Assembly (NCBI GenBank): GCA_900771425.1
Contig: CAAGNV010000003.1
Location: 1-43,309, forward strand
Direction: 5' to 3'
From: Bacteroidaceae bacterium
GTDB taxonomy: Bacteria > Bacteroidota > Bacteroidia > Bacteroidales > Bacteroidaceae
DNA: 43,309 nucleotides
This document shows, piece after piece, positions 8,096 to 16,965 of this stretch. The first letter of the stretch is position 1, and each line of letters starts with the position of its first letter. The translations under genes were made by a program, and so were the position numbers. A model generated the notes under the pieces. The model did not search any database and was not told the origin of the DNA. It saw only the letters and a program-made list of their open reading frames with translations.

Positions 8096-9490
8096 ATGAG
8101 TTTAATCAAGTCTATTTCCGGCATCCGCGGAACAATCGGCGGTGCTGCAGGCGAGGGACTCAATCCCCTCGACATCGTTAAGTTCACATCGGCATACGCT
8201 ACACTCATTCGCCGTACCACAACGGTAGAAAGCAACAAGATAGTCGTTGGCCGTGACGCACGTATCTCAGGCGAGATGGTAAAGAACGTAGTGTGCGGTA
8301 CACTCATGGGCATGGGCTTCGATGTAGTAAACATAGGTTTGGCATCGACACCTACAACCGAACTTGCAGTAGTAATGGAAGGTGCATGCGGCGGCATCAT
8401 CATCACTGCCAGTCACAACCCACGCCACTGGAACGCACTCAAGTTGCTCAACCACCGCGGCGAGTTCCTCAATGCCATCGAAGGCAATCAGGTACTCACC
8501 ATCGCAGAGCAGGAAGACTTCGACTTTGCAGACGTTGACCATCTTGGCAAATATACAGAGAACGACACATACAACCAACGCCACGTTGACCTCGTACTCA
8601 ACCTCCCACTCGTCGATGTTGAAGCCATTCGTGAAGCACAGTTCCGCGTTGCGTTCGACAGCGTGAACTCCGTCGGCGGCATCATCCTGCCTATGCTGTT
8701 CAAGGCACTCGGCGTAGAAAGCGTTACCCCACTCTACGACGCACCTACAGGCGATTTCCAGCATAACCCAGAACCACTCGAGAAGAACCTGGGCGACATC
8801 ATGAACCTGATGAAGCAAGGCAACCACGACGTGGCATTCGTTGTCGATCCTGACGTTGACCGACTCGCCATGATATGCGAAGACGGCAAGATGTATGGTG
8901 AGGAATACACACTCGTGACCGTAGCCGACTACGTACTGAGTCAGACACCAGGCAACACAGTCAGCAACCTGTCATCAACCCGTGCGCTGCGCGACGTAAC
9001 TCGTAGTTATGGTAAGGAATACAATGCTGCAGCAGTCGGCGAAGTTAACGTAGTAACCAAAATGAAGGAAACAAACGCCATCATCGGCGGCGAGGGCAAT
9101 GGCGGAGTCATCTATCCTCAGGCGCACTATGGTCGTGACGCATTGGTAGGTATTGCGCTTTTCCTTTCACACCTTGCTCACAAAGGATGCACCGTCAGCC
9201 AACTTCGTGCTTCATATCCAGAATACCAGATTGCGAAGAACCGCATCGACCTCGACCCATCTACCGACGTTGACGCAATCCTTGCCAAGGTCAAGGAGAT
9301 GTTCAAGGGCGACCCTAACGTCCAAGTAAACGACATCGACGGTGTGAAGATTGATTTCGAAGACAAGTGGGTTCACCTGCGCAAGTCGAACACAGAGCCA
9401 ATCATCCGCGTTTACAGCGAAGCTTCAACCATTCAGGCAGCCGACGAAATCGGCCGTCGCATCATGGACGTAGTCTATTCTATGAAGTAA
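8096..9490 (+). CDS. glmM: Phosphoglucosamine mutase (alpha-D-phosphohexomutase family)
   Basis: Converts glucosamine 6-phosphate to glucosamine 1-phosphate on the way to UDP-GlcNAc, the precursor for peptidoglycan and lipid A. The 464-aa protein has the active-site serine loop TASHNP (Ser106), the metal loop DPDVDRLAM in the middle third, the sugar-binding GGEGNGG segment at about 330 and the C-terminal phosphate-binding loop RKSNTEPIIRVYSEA. The N-terminus SLIKSISGIRGTIGG is typical. The overall pattern fits the Bacteroidota enzymes annotated as glmM. Phosphomannomutase or phosphoglucomutase activity cannot be excluded from sequence alone. A clear terminator follows. Confidence 0.88.
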   Translation: MSLIKSISGIRGTIGGAAGEGLNPLDIVKFTSAYATLIRRTTTVESNKIVVGRDARISGEMVKNVVCGTLMGMGFDVVNIGLASTPTTELAVVMEGACGGIIITASHNPRHWNALKLLNHRGEFLNAIEGNQVLTIAEQEDFDFADVDHLGKYTENDTYNQRHVDLVLNLPLVDVEAIREAQFRVAFDSVNSVGGIILPMLFKALGVESVTPLYDAPTGDFQHNPEPLEKNLGDIMNLMKQGNHDVAFVVDPDVDRLAMICEDGKMYGEEYTLVTVADYVLSQTPGNTVSNLSSTRALRDVTRSYGKEYNAAAVGEVNVVTKMKETNAIIGGEGNGGVIYPQAHYGRDALVGIALFLSHLAHKGCTVSQLRASYPEYQIAKNRIDLDPSTDVDAILAKVKEMFKGDPNVQVNDIDGVKIDFEDKWVHLRKSNTEPIIRVYSEASTIQAADEIGRRIMDVVYSMK

Positions 9491-9511
9491 TCAGACGATT
9501 CGGCAGAAAAG

Positions 9512-9552
9512 GAAAAGCAGTGTTTGCCCAGCACGGACATTCACTGCTTTTC
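9512..9552 (+). terminator. Terminator after glmM
   Basis: GAAAAGCAGTG (9512-9522) pairs perfectly with CACTGCTTTTC (9542-9552), an 11-bp stem with a 19-base loop followed by TTGTT. It sits between convergent glmM and the GH28 gene. Confidence 0.75.
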
Positions 9553-9650
9553 TTGTTGGAATGCATCAGCATGGGTCGGCAAACACAATCATGTGCGGTC
9601 GTAAAGACAACCACGCACGGTGGCAAAGGCTTGCACATGCGTACGCACGC

Positions 9651-10988
9651 TTATTTTAATATGGTGCCATTTACCTTTACGTTCTTTATCGTCACTCCGT
9701 TGATGTATTCAGAATGGAAATCGGCCGACTTGGTTGCTTTAACATTGACATCGGTAAAGGTGAAGTCAGTCAAGGCATACTGGTCGGGTTGTGGTATCAC
9801 GTTGAAGAATACGCTGCAAGTGAGGTCGATGCGACGCATTACGATGTTGTTGCTATACGACATCGGAGGATCCTTGCGATCTTTCAGGTCATAAAATTGT
9901 GTCCACGGACGCACGAGCAGGAAATTGCTTGCCGTGCCTATGATGTCCTCAACCGTGATGTATTCGTAGTGCTGAGGAGTGTCTGGTCGCATCTTGAGCC
10001 ACAAGAGGTTAGTGGCATCGCTCACACGGATTCGGCGCAGTATGATGTTGTGGTCATAAATCGATTCGCTTCCACACGTGAGGCACGAATGGCAGAACCC
10101 GTATTCGCAATCCTCGATGATGATACGTTCGTTGCCACCGTTTCCTTCTGCCTTGGTGGAGTCATCCGCCCATGGTCCCTTACCGCCTTTCAGTGCTATG
10201 GCATCGTCGTTGACTGACATGTAGCAGTTCTTCACCAGCACGTCGGTACATGCATCAATGTCGATGGCATCAGTACTCGGAGCCTTCACTGGCTTTTCTG
10301 GCGCGTAGATGTGAAGACCGAGGAACTTCACATGATTGCTCTTGTAAATATGCGTTGACCAAAATGGACTGTTCTGAATTGTAATGCCTTCAACATGGAC
10401 ATTCTGACAATTTGAGATGAAGAGCAGGCGCGGACGCTGTTCGTCCTTGTTCGTACACTGAGGATTCCAAGCACGACGCTGCCAAAATGCCTTCCAATAG
10501 TCGAAACCATTGCCGTCGAGAGTGCCGCTGCCAGTGATGGTAAAGCCGTCGAGCCCATCGGCATTGATAGTGGCAGGATAGTACATACAACTCTCGCCCT
10601 CAATGCGTGTCTTCATCACTGGATAATCGTTTATGTTGTTGCTGCCCATCAGCACGGCACCTTGTTCGAGATGCAGGTGTGTTCCCTGACGGAAAAAGAT
10701 GGCACCGGTGATGTATGTACCTCCAGGCACGACGATGACGCCGCCGCCATCGACAGCCACACGGTCGATGAGTGCCTGCAGTTCTGCGGTGTGCACCTTG
10801 CCGTCGTTGACTATGCCATAATCCGTCACTCGGTATTGTTCGCCAAGTTGTTTGTAGTCAACGGATGCCACCTGACTGAACCATCCGTCGATTGGTGTGC
10901 CATCCGGCCACAGTTCTTGAACAGGCTTCTTTGCATCGGCATTTATCGTGAGCAACAATGCAAAAAGTAGAGTTAATGTATTCTTCAT
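9651..10988 (-). CDS. Secreted glycoside hydrolase family 28 (polygalacturonase-like)
   Basis: Predicted to hydrolyse galacturonan-type pectic chains with inversion. The start at 10988 gives a clean signal peptide (MKNTLTLLFALLLTINADA); a start 13 codons earlier would put charged residues before it. The 445-aa protein begins with YRVTDYGIVNDG, the usual pectate-lyase-superfamily entry, followed by the right-handed beta-helix. Catalytic motifs are present with variation: STDAIDID (about 238, usually NTD), NDDAIALKGG (about 260, two acids intact), a His300 segment reading CHSCLTCGSE (usually GHG...GSE) and LKMRPD (Lys332). The Cys-rich version of the His loop is unusual. Divergent from parC; no operon partners. 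Confidence 0.88.
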   Translation of the reverse strand: MKNTLTLLFALLLTINADAKKPVQELWPDGTPIDGWFSQVASVDYKQLGEQYRVTDYGIVNDGKVHTAELQALIDRVAVDGGGVIVVPGGTYITGAIFFRQGTHLHLEQGAVLMGSNNINDYPVMKTRIEGESCMYYPATINADGLDGFTITGSGTLDGNGFDYWKAFWQRRAWNPQCTNKDEQRPRLLFISNCQNVHVEGITIQNSPFWSTHIYKSNHVKFLGLHIYAPEKPVKAPSTDAIDIDACTDVLVKNCYMSVNDDAIALKGGKGPWADDSTKAEGNGGNERIIIEDCEYGFCHSCLTCGSESIYDHNIILRRIRVSDATNLLWLKMRPDTPQHYEYITVEDIIGTASNFLLVRPWTQFYDLKDRKDPPMSYSNNIVMRRIDLTCSVFFNVIPQPDQYALTDFTFTDVNVKATKSADFHSEYINGVTIKNVKVNGTILK

Positions 10989-11028
10989 CACATTCAGTTT
11001 AGATTGATTCTGGTCGCAAATGTACAAA

Positions 11029-11098
11029 ATAATTCATAATTCATAATTCATATTTGCAATCTTTTCACTTTTCACTTTCAACTTTTCACTTTTTTTTC
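11029..11098. repeat. Heptamer tandem arrays between GH28 and parC
   Basis: TCATAAT-type units (about 11029-11052) are followed by CTTTTCA-type units (about 11060-11098), both with a period of seven. The second array ends exactly at the parC -7 box, so its copy number could affect promoter spacing. Confidence 0.7.
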
Positions 11099-11099
11099 G

Positions 11100-11107
11100 T
11101 ATCTTTG
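11100..11107 (+). promoter_or_regulatory. parC -7 box
   Basis: TATCTTTG lies 18 bases upstream of the ATG at 11126, so the leader would be only about ten bases. The region where a -33 box belongs is a heptamer array without a TTTG. This places the translation start at 11126 and excludes the upstream in-frame ATG at 11054. Confidence 0.55.
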
Positions 11108-11125
11108 TCAACAAATTGCAATATT

Positions 11126-13984
11126 ATGGACGAAAGCATAAATAACGAAGAGCTTAACCAAACCGAAAACATAGAAGACAAGGCAACAGACAATGCCAGC
11201 GCACCACATTCCGACTATGACCCGACGACCATGACCGACGGCATAACGCACCACCTGAGCGGCATGTACCAGAACTGGTTTCTGGATTATGCGTCGTACG
11301 TCATACTCGAGCGTGCCGTGCCACACATCATGGATGGCTTCAAGCCTGTGCAGCGACGCATACTCCACTCGATGAAGCGAATGGACGACGGGCGTTACAA
11401 CAAGGTTGCCAACATCGTTGGTCACACCATGCAGTTCCACCCGCACGGTGATGCCAGCATCAAGGATGCGCTGGTGCAACTCGGGCAGAAGGAACTACTC
11501 ATCGACTGTCAGGGTAACTGGGGAAACATTCTTACAGGCGACGACGCAGCCGCTGCCCGATACATTGAGGCACGCCTGTCGAAGTTCGCCAACGAAGTAG
11601 TATTCAACCCTAAGACAACCGACTGGAAACTTTCGTACGACGGACGAAACAAGGAGCCGATAATCCTGCCTGTGAAGTTCCCATTGTTGCTTGCACAGGG
11701 CGTCGAAGGCATTGCTGTAGGTCTCAGCAGCAAGATTCTCCCACATAACTTCAACGAACTCTGCGACGCAGCCGTCAACTACCTCCATCTGGAACCGTTC
11801 GTACTCTACCCCGATTTCCTCACTGGAGGTTCAATCGACGTCTCAAAATACAACGACGGACAACGCGGAGGAGCAGTACGCGTCAGAGCAAAGATTGAGA
11901 AGTTCGACAATAAGACACTCGTAATCCGCGAAATACCTTACGGCAAGACCGTAACTACACTCATCGACACCATACTCAAAGCCATCGAGAAAGGCAAGAT
12001 CAAGGCACGCAAGGTCGATGACAACACTGCAGCCGAAGTCGAAATCCTCGTACATCTCACCCCAGGTGTATCGTCCGACAAGACAATCGACGCACTCTAT
12101 GCCTTCACCGACTGCGAGGTAAGCATCTCGCCTAACTGCTGCGTCATCGACGACAACATGCCGCAGTTCCTCACCGTAAGCGACGTACTCCGTCGGTCGG
12201 TCGATTACACCAAGCATCTCATCAAGCGCGAGTTGGAAATCCGCCGCGACGAACTGCTTGAGCAACTCCACTACGCTTCACTCGAACAGATATTCATCGA
12301 GGAACGCATCTATAAGGCAAAGCAATACGAAAACGCCGAAAGCACCGATGCTGCATGCGCTTACATCGACGAGCGACTCACTCCGTTCTACCCTAAGTTG
12401 GTACGCGAAGTAACGCGTGACGACATCCTCCGCCTGCTCGAACTCAAGATGAAGCGCATACTGAAGTTCAACAAGCAAGAAAACGAAGAACTCATCGTCA
12501 AGATAAAAGAAGAACTGGAACAGGTTAACCGCGATCTCAACAACCTGGTCGAAGTCACTGCACAATGGTTCCTCCACCTCAAGGAGAAGTATGGTGCAGA
12601 GCATCCGCGCCATACCGAAATACGCAGTTTCGACACCATTCAGGCAGCAACCGTAGCCGAAGCAAACCAGAAGCTCTACATCAACCGTCAGGAAGGCTTT
12701 ATCGGAACTGGACTGAAGAAAGACGAATTTGTCTGCAACTGCTCCGACATCGACGACATCATCATCTTCTACAAGGACGGAACATACAAGATTGTCAAGG
12801 TTGCAGAGAAAGTATTTGTCGGCGAGACAGAAAAAGCAAAGGCTGAGAAGCGAAAGACCGAAATCATACACGTGGCTGTGTTCAAGAAGAACGACACACG
12901 CACCATATACAACGTGTGCTACAAGGACGGAAAGACAGGCGTTTCATACATCAAGCGCTTCAACGTCACCTCTGTGTCACGCGACAAGGAATACGACCTT
13001 ACCATGGGCACGCCAAAGTCACGCGTCACCTACCTCACTTCGAATGCAAACGGTGAAGCCGAAATCATCAAGGTGACACTCAAGCCACAACTCAAGCTCA
13101 AGAAACTCACTTACGACAAGGACTTCAGCGAGATAGCAGTCAAGGGACGTGCATCGCGAGGCAACGTGCTTACCAAGTTCGAAGTGCTGCGCATAGGCCT
13201 TAAGTCGCACGGAGGTTCAACCCTCGGCGGCCGCGAAGTATGGTTCGACAACGACGTAAAACGTCTTAACTACGAAGGTCATGGCGACTATCTCGGCGAA
13301 TTCCAGAGCGAAGACCTCGTACTCGTCGTGCTCGACAACGGTGACTTCTACACCACCAACTTCGACCTCAACAACCACTACGAGCAGAACATACTGCGCA
13401 TGGAGAAGTTCGACTCCGAGAAGGTGTGGACAGCCGTGCTGTGGGATGCCGACAACCAAGGACTACCATACATCAAGCGCTTCAACATCGAGCCATCGGC
13501 AAAGCACCAGAACATGCTCGGCGACAATCCCGACTCACGTCTCATACTCCTCACAGACACCGACAATCCACGCCTCGTACTCACATTTGCGGAACCAGAC
13601 ACATTCCGCGGACCTGCCGAGCTCGATGTCGATGAATTCATCGCAGTCAAAGGCGTCAAGGCAAAGGGCAAGCGCCTCACCAACTATGCACTCGACACTG
13701 TCAAGGAACTGGAACCAGACAACGACGACGATGCCGAATCTCCTGAAGGCAACGGCCCCGATACCCCTAACGACGGCAACGATGCCACCTCCGAAGACGG
13801 TGCTACCGGCAACGAAGGGGTTTCTGACAACAACACCACAGAAGCCACCAACACCGAAATCTCCGTTTCCGAAGTGTCAACTCTGGACGAAGAAGCCCCC
13901 GTTCCCAACCCAGATGACGAGTTCCCAGAGGACCCACCTCGTCCATACCACGACGAGACACCAATACAACTGACCCTGTTTTAA
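11126..13984 (+). CDS. parC: DNA topoisomerase IV subunit A / gyrase A-type subunit
   Basis: Type IIA topoisomerase cleavage subunit that passes one DNA duplex through another and resolves linked chromosomes with its ParE partner, which is not in this window. In the 952-aa product the breakage-reunion domain starts SYVILERAVPHIMDGFKPVQR, with HPHGDASI and the catalytic Tyr146 in GDDAAAARYIEARL. A coiled-coil segment with ENEELIVKIKEELEQVN lies near 450. The C-terminal beta-pinwheel is divergent and lacks a clear GyrA box, which favours ParC over GyrA. The last 130 or so residues are an acidic, Pro/Asn/Thr-rich tail (EPDNDDDAESPEG onward), probably disordered and variable between species. A DUF3316 gene follows after 15 bases. 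Confidence 0.9.
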   Translation: MDESINNEELNQTENIEDKATDNASAPHSDYDPTTMTDGITHHLSGMYQNWFLDYASYVILERAVPHIMDGFKPVQRRILHSMKRMDDGRYNKVANIVGHTMQFHPHGDASIKDALVQLGQKELLIDCQGNWGNILTGDDAAAARYIEARLSKFANEVVFNPKTTDWKLSYDGRNKEPIILPVKFPLLLAQGVEGIAVGLSSKILPHNFNELCDAAVNYLHLEPFVLYPDFLTGGSIDVSKYNDGQRGGAVRVRAKIEKFDNKTLVIREIPYGKTVTTLIDTILKAIEKGKIKARKVDDNTAAEVEILVHLTPGVSSDKTIDALYAFTDCEVSISPNCCVIDDNMPQFLTVSDVLRRSVDYTKHLIKRELEIRRDELLEQLHYASLEQIFIEERIYKAKQYENAESTDAACAYIDERLTPFYPKLVREVTRDDILRLLELKMKRILKFNKQENEELIVKIKEELEQVNRDLNNLVEVTAQWFLHLKEKYGAEHPRHTEIRSFDTIQAATVAEANQKLYINRQEGFIGTGLKKDEFVCNCSDIDDIIIFYKDGTYKIVKVAEKVFVGETEKAKAEKRKTEIIHVAVFKKNDTRTIYNVCYKDGKTGVSYIKRFNVTSVSRDKEYDLTMGTPKSRVTYLTSNANGEAEIIKVTLKPQLKLKKLTYDKDFSEIAVKGRASRGNVLTKFEVLRIGLKSHGGSTLGGREVWFDNDVKRLNYEGHGDYLGEFQSEDLVLVVLDNGDFYTTNFDLNNHYEQNILRMEKFDSEKVWTAVLWDADNQGLPYIKRFNIEPSAKHQNMLGDNPDSRLILLTDTDNPRLVLTFAEPDTFRGPAELDVDEFIAVKGVKAKGKRLTNYALDTVKELEPDNDDDAESPEGNGPDTPNDGNDATSEDGATGNEGVSDNNTTEATNTEISVSEVSTLDEEAPVPNPDDEFPEDPPRPYHDETPIQLTLF

Positions 13985-13999
13985 CTCAACACACGACGT

Positions 14000-14740
14000 A
14001 TGACTCACAAGCGATTACACCTTGTACTCGTCCTCATGCTCCTCACGTTGCAACTGATACACGCACAGGAGAAAACCTATTACCTCGGCTATGGTTCTGC
14101 CAACGTAATGGACACCTACCTCTCGCCTTACAGTTACAAGGGGGTCGGCATGTCACTCACCCGCGAAGTGCAGTACGACCACACACTCCATAACCTCACC
14201 CTCGCTGCCTCAATGACCGAGAGTCTGGCTGGAAACGTCAACGAATACGCAGGCAACCTCCGCTACAGCATCGCCCATCAGTTCGGAATCATCAAGAGCA
14301 ACTGTCTGTCAGTCAAGGCAGGACCAATGGGTACGGCACAATTCGGTGGCATATACAACGAGCGCAACGGCAACAACCCTGCCAACGCCCATGCGTCCAT
14401 CATGGCTGACCTCTCGGCACGCGTAGATTATACCCTTCGACTCTTCGGCAAGGTCTTTCCACTGCAATACACACTGGCAGTGCCGTTTGCAGGCATCGCC
14501 TATTCACCCAACTTTGGACAAGCATATTACGAAGAATTCATACTTGGCAACAGTGACCACAATATCAAGTTTGCATACATCGGCAACACTCCGTCGCTGC
14601 GCCACCGCATCACGGCAGCCATACCCATCGGTGAGTACTTCTTACGCATCGGTTACGAAGGCGATTACGGGCAATCGACCTATAACAACCTGCGCTATCA
14701 CAACTACACCCACAACTTTGTCATCGGTTTTCAAATGTAA
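14000..14740 (+). CDS. DUF3316-type outer-membrane protein
   Basis: A 246-aa exported protein with signal peptide MTHKRLHLVLVLMLLTLQLIHAQ. The mature part starts YYLGYGSANVMDTYLSPYSYKG, a pattern I associate with the Bacteroidota DUF3316 family. Alternating hydrophobic and polar stretches rich in Tyr and Gly (for example YFLRIGYEGDYGQSTYNN) and the end HNFVIGFQM with a terminal hydrophobic strand suggest an outer-membrane beta-barrel. Molecular function is unknown. It follows the topoisomerase gene by 15 bases and precedes the S41 protease gene by 18, so all three are probably one transcript, although the first encodes an unrelated housekeeping enzyme. Confidence 0.75.
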   Translation: MTHKRLHLVLVLMLLTLQLIHAQEKTYYLGYGSANVMDTYLSPYSYKGVGMSLTREVQYDHTLHNLTLAASMTESLAGNVNEYAGNLRYSIAHQFGIIKSNCLSVKAGPMGTAQFGGIYNERNGNNPANAHASIMADLSARVDYTLRLFGKVFPLQYTLAVPFAGIAYSPNFGQAYYEEFILGNSDHNIKFAYIGNTPSLRHRITAAIPIGEYFLRIGYEGDYGQSTYNNLRYHNYTHNFVIGFQM

Positions 14741-14758
14741 CTCTGCAACTACTTCATC

Positions 14759-15778
14759 ATGAAACATACCCAAATACTTTCACTCATAATCATTGCATTG
14801 GCATCGCTGTCAGTCGCATCGTGCATCGACGAAGAACTGCCGACGAAGGATACTCCGCGAGGGAATTTCGAAGCCCTATGGCAACTGATGGACGAACGCT
14901 ACTGTTTCTTTGACTACAAGCAGCAGGAACTGGGCGTTGACTGGGACGAAGTACACAGCCGATACAGCCACAAACTCTCTGCCAAGATGGACAATTACCA
15001 GTTGTTTGAAGTCTTGACAGGCATGCTCGCCGAACTCAAGGACGGTCATGTCAACCTTGGTGCATCATACAACTACGGCCGTAACTGGAGCTACTGGGAA
15101 GAATACCCCGAGAACTACTATGACAGCATCGCACGCAGTTACCTCCGCACCGACTACTACATCGCTTCAGCATTGAAATACCAAATACTCGATGACAATA
15201 CCGGCTACGTCCGCGTCGAGTCGTTCGAAGGCGGCATCGGCGACGGAAACGTCAGCGACATGCTCATGAAACTCTTGCCATGCAAGGGTCTCATCATCGA
15301 CGTACGCAACAACGGAGGAGGTCAACTCACTGCAGCACATACTCTTGCCAGCCACTTTACAAACGAGAAACGGTTGATTGGCTACACTATGCACAAGACT
15401 GGTAAAGGTCACAACGACTTCAGCACCCCTGTTGCTGAATACCTCAAGCCAGCAGAAGGCGTACGTTGGCAGAAACCCGTAATAGTCATCACCAACCGCC
15501 AGTGTTTCTCTGCCACCAACGACTTCGTCAACTGCATGCACACCATGCCAAACGTCACTCTGCTCGGCGACCAGACAGGCGGAGGCTCGGGCATGCCGTT
15601 CACACAAGAACTCCCCAACGGATGGAGCGTCCGCTATTCAGCCGTCGTCACCCTCGACCCTAATCAGAAACATATTGAGTTCGGCATCAAGCCAGATGTC
15701 AATGTTGCCTTCAACCCATCCGACATTCAGCGGCGCAAGGATACACTCATCGAAGCAGCACGCCAATTATTGAAATAG
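14759..15778 (+). CDS. S41 family (C-terminal-processing type) peptidase lipoprotein
   Basis: A 339-aa serine protease of the tail-specific family, anchored by lipid at the Cys of SVASCIDEE (about residue 21). The N-terminal helical part reads NFEALWQLMDERYCFFD, typical of the Bacteroidales S41 lipoproteins. KGLIIDVRNNGGGQLTAA is the core strand-turn. The nucleophile is predicted in RQCFSATNDFV, with a downstream GDQTGGGSGMPF loop where the family carries its catalytic or oxyanion residues. No PDZ domain is apparent between the N-terminal part and the catalytic core. Natural substrates are unknown. It is last in the parC-DUF3316-S41 run. Confidence 0.85.
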   Translation: MKHTQILSLIIIALASLSVASCIDEELPTKDTPRGNFEALWQLMDERYCFFDYKQQELGVDWDEVHSRYSHKLSAKMDNYQLFEVLTGMLAELKDGHVNLGASYNYGRNWSYWEEYPENYYDSIARSYLRTDYYIASALKYQILDDNTGYVRVESFEGGIGDGNVSDMLMKLLPCKGLIIDVRNNGGGQLTAAHTLASHFTNEKRLIGYTMHKTGKGHNDFSTPVAEYLKPAEGVRWQKPVIVITNRQCFSATNDFVNCMHTMPNVTLLGDQTGGGSGMPFTQELPNGWSVRYSAVVTLDPNQKHIEFGIKPDVNVAFNPSDIQRRKDTLIEAARQLLK

Positions 15779-15880
15779 CCTGCCTTCAACCATTACCTTA
15801 CTTTCATCAGCCACATAATCGCCCCAAGTCATACCATTCCTTCTAAATAAATAAGGAGTAAATGTAAACAAATGTTAAAT

Positions 15881-15945
15881 ATATCGTTTATCGATAAATT
15901 GTTAACGATATTATTTGGTTGTTATCGAAAAACAATATATCTTTG
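15881..15945 (+). promoter_or_regulatory. Promoter with TATCG operator cluster
   Basis: TTTG (15914-15917), a 20-base spacer and TATCTTTG (15938-15945) make a strong promoter for the HTH-NfeD-flotillin run. The perfect palindrome TTTATCGATAAA (15887-15898) and related half-sites TATCGTTTA (from 15882), TAACGATA (15903-15910) and TTATCGAAA (15922-15930) lie upstream of and inside it. A repressor bound here would cover the -33 to -7 interval. The small HTH protein encoded directly downstream is the obvious candidate. Confidence 0.65.
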
Positions 15946-15993
15946 CAGCGTCAAACATAAACATTCATTCAAAAGAGAAAGGACGAAACAGCA

Positions 15994-16218
15994 ATGATAG
16001 TAGTAAACATAGACGTAATGATGGCAAAGCGCAAGATGTCGTCAGGCGAGTTAGCCGAAAAGATAGGCATCTCGGCAGCCAACCTGTCGATACTAAAGAC
16101 GGGCAAGGCCAAGGCGGTGCGGTTTACCACACTCGACGCCATCTGCAAGGCACTCGACTGTACACCGGGCGACGTGTTGGAGTATGTGGATGAAGAACCA
16201 GTCGCAAGCGAGAAGTAA
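15994..16218 (+). CDS. Small Cro/CI-type HTH regulator
   Basis: A 74-aa DNA-binding protein made almost only of one helix-turn-helix domain: VMMAKRKMSSGELAEKIGIS (helices 1-2), AANLSILKTGKAKAVRF (recognition helix and the basic turn typical of this subgroup), TTLDAICKALDCTPGDVLEY. This is the YozG-like subgroup, often found as an autoregulator beside membrane-protein genes. No effector domain is present, so its input is probably its own concentration or a partner protein. It sits 48 bases downstream of a promoter with several TATCG half-sites and 77 bases upstream of the NfeD-like gene, suggesting that it represses this transcript. Confidence 0.88.
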   Translation: MIVVNIDVMMAKRKMSSGELAEKIGISAANLSILKTGKAKAVRFTTLDAICKALDCTPGDVLEYVDEEPVASEK

Positions 16219-16295
16219 AAAGTCCTTAACGGAGATTCCACTTCTTGCATTATGAATTATCAATTATCAATTAAGCATTACAAAATAGCACAAAT

Positions 16296-16892
16296 ATGGG
16301 AGACTTATTTTCAATGTATCAGGGTTTAGACACCATGCAGCAGGTGTTCTGGGCATGTGCCATCGTAGCATCCGTTATCTTCATCATTCAGTTCATTCTG
16401 ACGATGATTGGTTTGGACCATTCCGATATCGACGTTGACTTCGATGGTTCTGACACCATGGATTACGGTGACGGCATTAACCTCTTCTCCATAAAGAATT
16501 TCGTAAACTTCTTCATGGGATTCGGCTGGGCAGGCGTTTGCCTGAACGACAGCATCAGCAGTTCCGCGCTGCTTACTACCATAGCATTTGTCGTTGGCTG
16601 CCTGTTCGTTGCATTGTTTGTGTTCATCCGCAAGCAGATGAACCGACTCGAGAAAAACGGAGCATTCAACATCAACGACACCATTGGCAAATCGGCCACC
16701 GTATATCTGCGCATACCTGCAGGATGCCAGGGAAAGGGTAAGATCCAGATTAGCATCGATGGTTCTGTCCACGAGATTGAGGCATTGACTGACGAAGACG
16801 AAATCAGTTCGGGTATGAAGGTCAAAGTAATAGAAGTCATTGACAGCGAGACAGTCAAGGTAATAAACACGCAGTACAACTTAGTAATATAA
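16296..16892 (+). CDS. NfeD/YuaF-like membrane protein with OB-fold
   Basis: A 198-aa integral membrane protein that probably partners the flotillin encoded next. Hydrophobic segments lie at about 18-39 (VFWACAIVASVIFIIQFIL), about 66-82 (FVNFFMGFGWAGVCL) and about 90-111 (LLTTIAFVVGCLFVALFVFI). They are followed by a soluble C-terminal domain (about 125-198) with the NfeD OB-fold pattern: IGKSATVYLRIPAG, KIQISIDGSVHEIEA, GMKVKVIEVIDSETVKV. The protease domain of long NfeD proteins is absent, making this the short type that pairs with flotillins. An acidic loop (SDIDVDFDGSD) separates the first two membrane segments. The flotillin gene starts 112 bases downstream. Confidence 0.82.
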   Translation: MGDLFSMYQGLDTMQQVFWACAIVASVIFIIQFILTMIGLDHSDIDVDFDGSDTMDYGDGINLFSIKNFVNFFMGFGWAGVCLNDSISSSALLTTIAFVVGCLFVALFVFIRKQMNRLEKNGAFNINDTIGKSATVYLRIPAGCQGKGKIQISIDGSVHEIEALTDEDEISSGMKVKVIEVIDSETVKVINTQYNLVI

Positions 16893-16902
16893 AAGAAGAA
16901 CC

Positions 16903-16965
16903 ATGATCACACTAAGCATTGCTTTCAGCATCACAGCCATCCTGGTACTATCAATTTTCAATTAA
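16903..16965 (+). CDS. Possible 20-residue hydrophobic peptide
   Basis: The ATG at 16903 lies ten bases after the NfeD-like stop and is preceded by the purine-rich AAAAGAAGAA. It opens a 20-codon frame, MITLSIAFSITAILVLSIFN, that is nearly all hydrophobic and could form one membrane helix. The last codons already lie in a period-7 CAATTTT array, so it may be a real small membrane peptide of the flotillin operon or the stub of a gene cut by expansion of the array. Confidence 0.3.
   Translation: MITLSIAFSITAILVLSIFN

Noticed and set aside
11054..11125. In-frame extension of parC from an ATG at 11054.
   Set aside because: It is made of heptamer array and lies upstream of the TATCTTTG box; the start at 11126 fits the promoter and the family.
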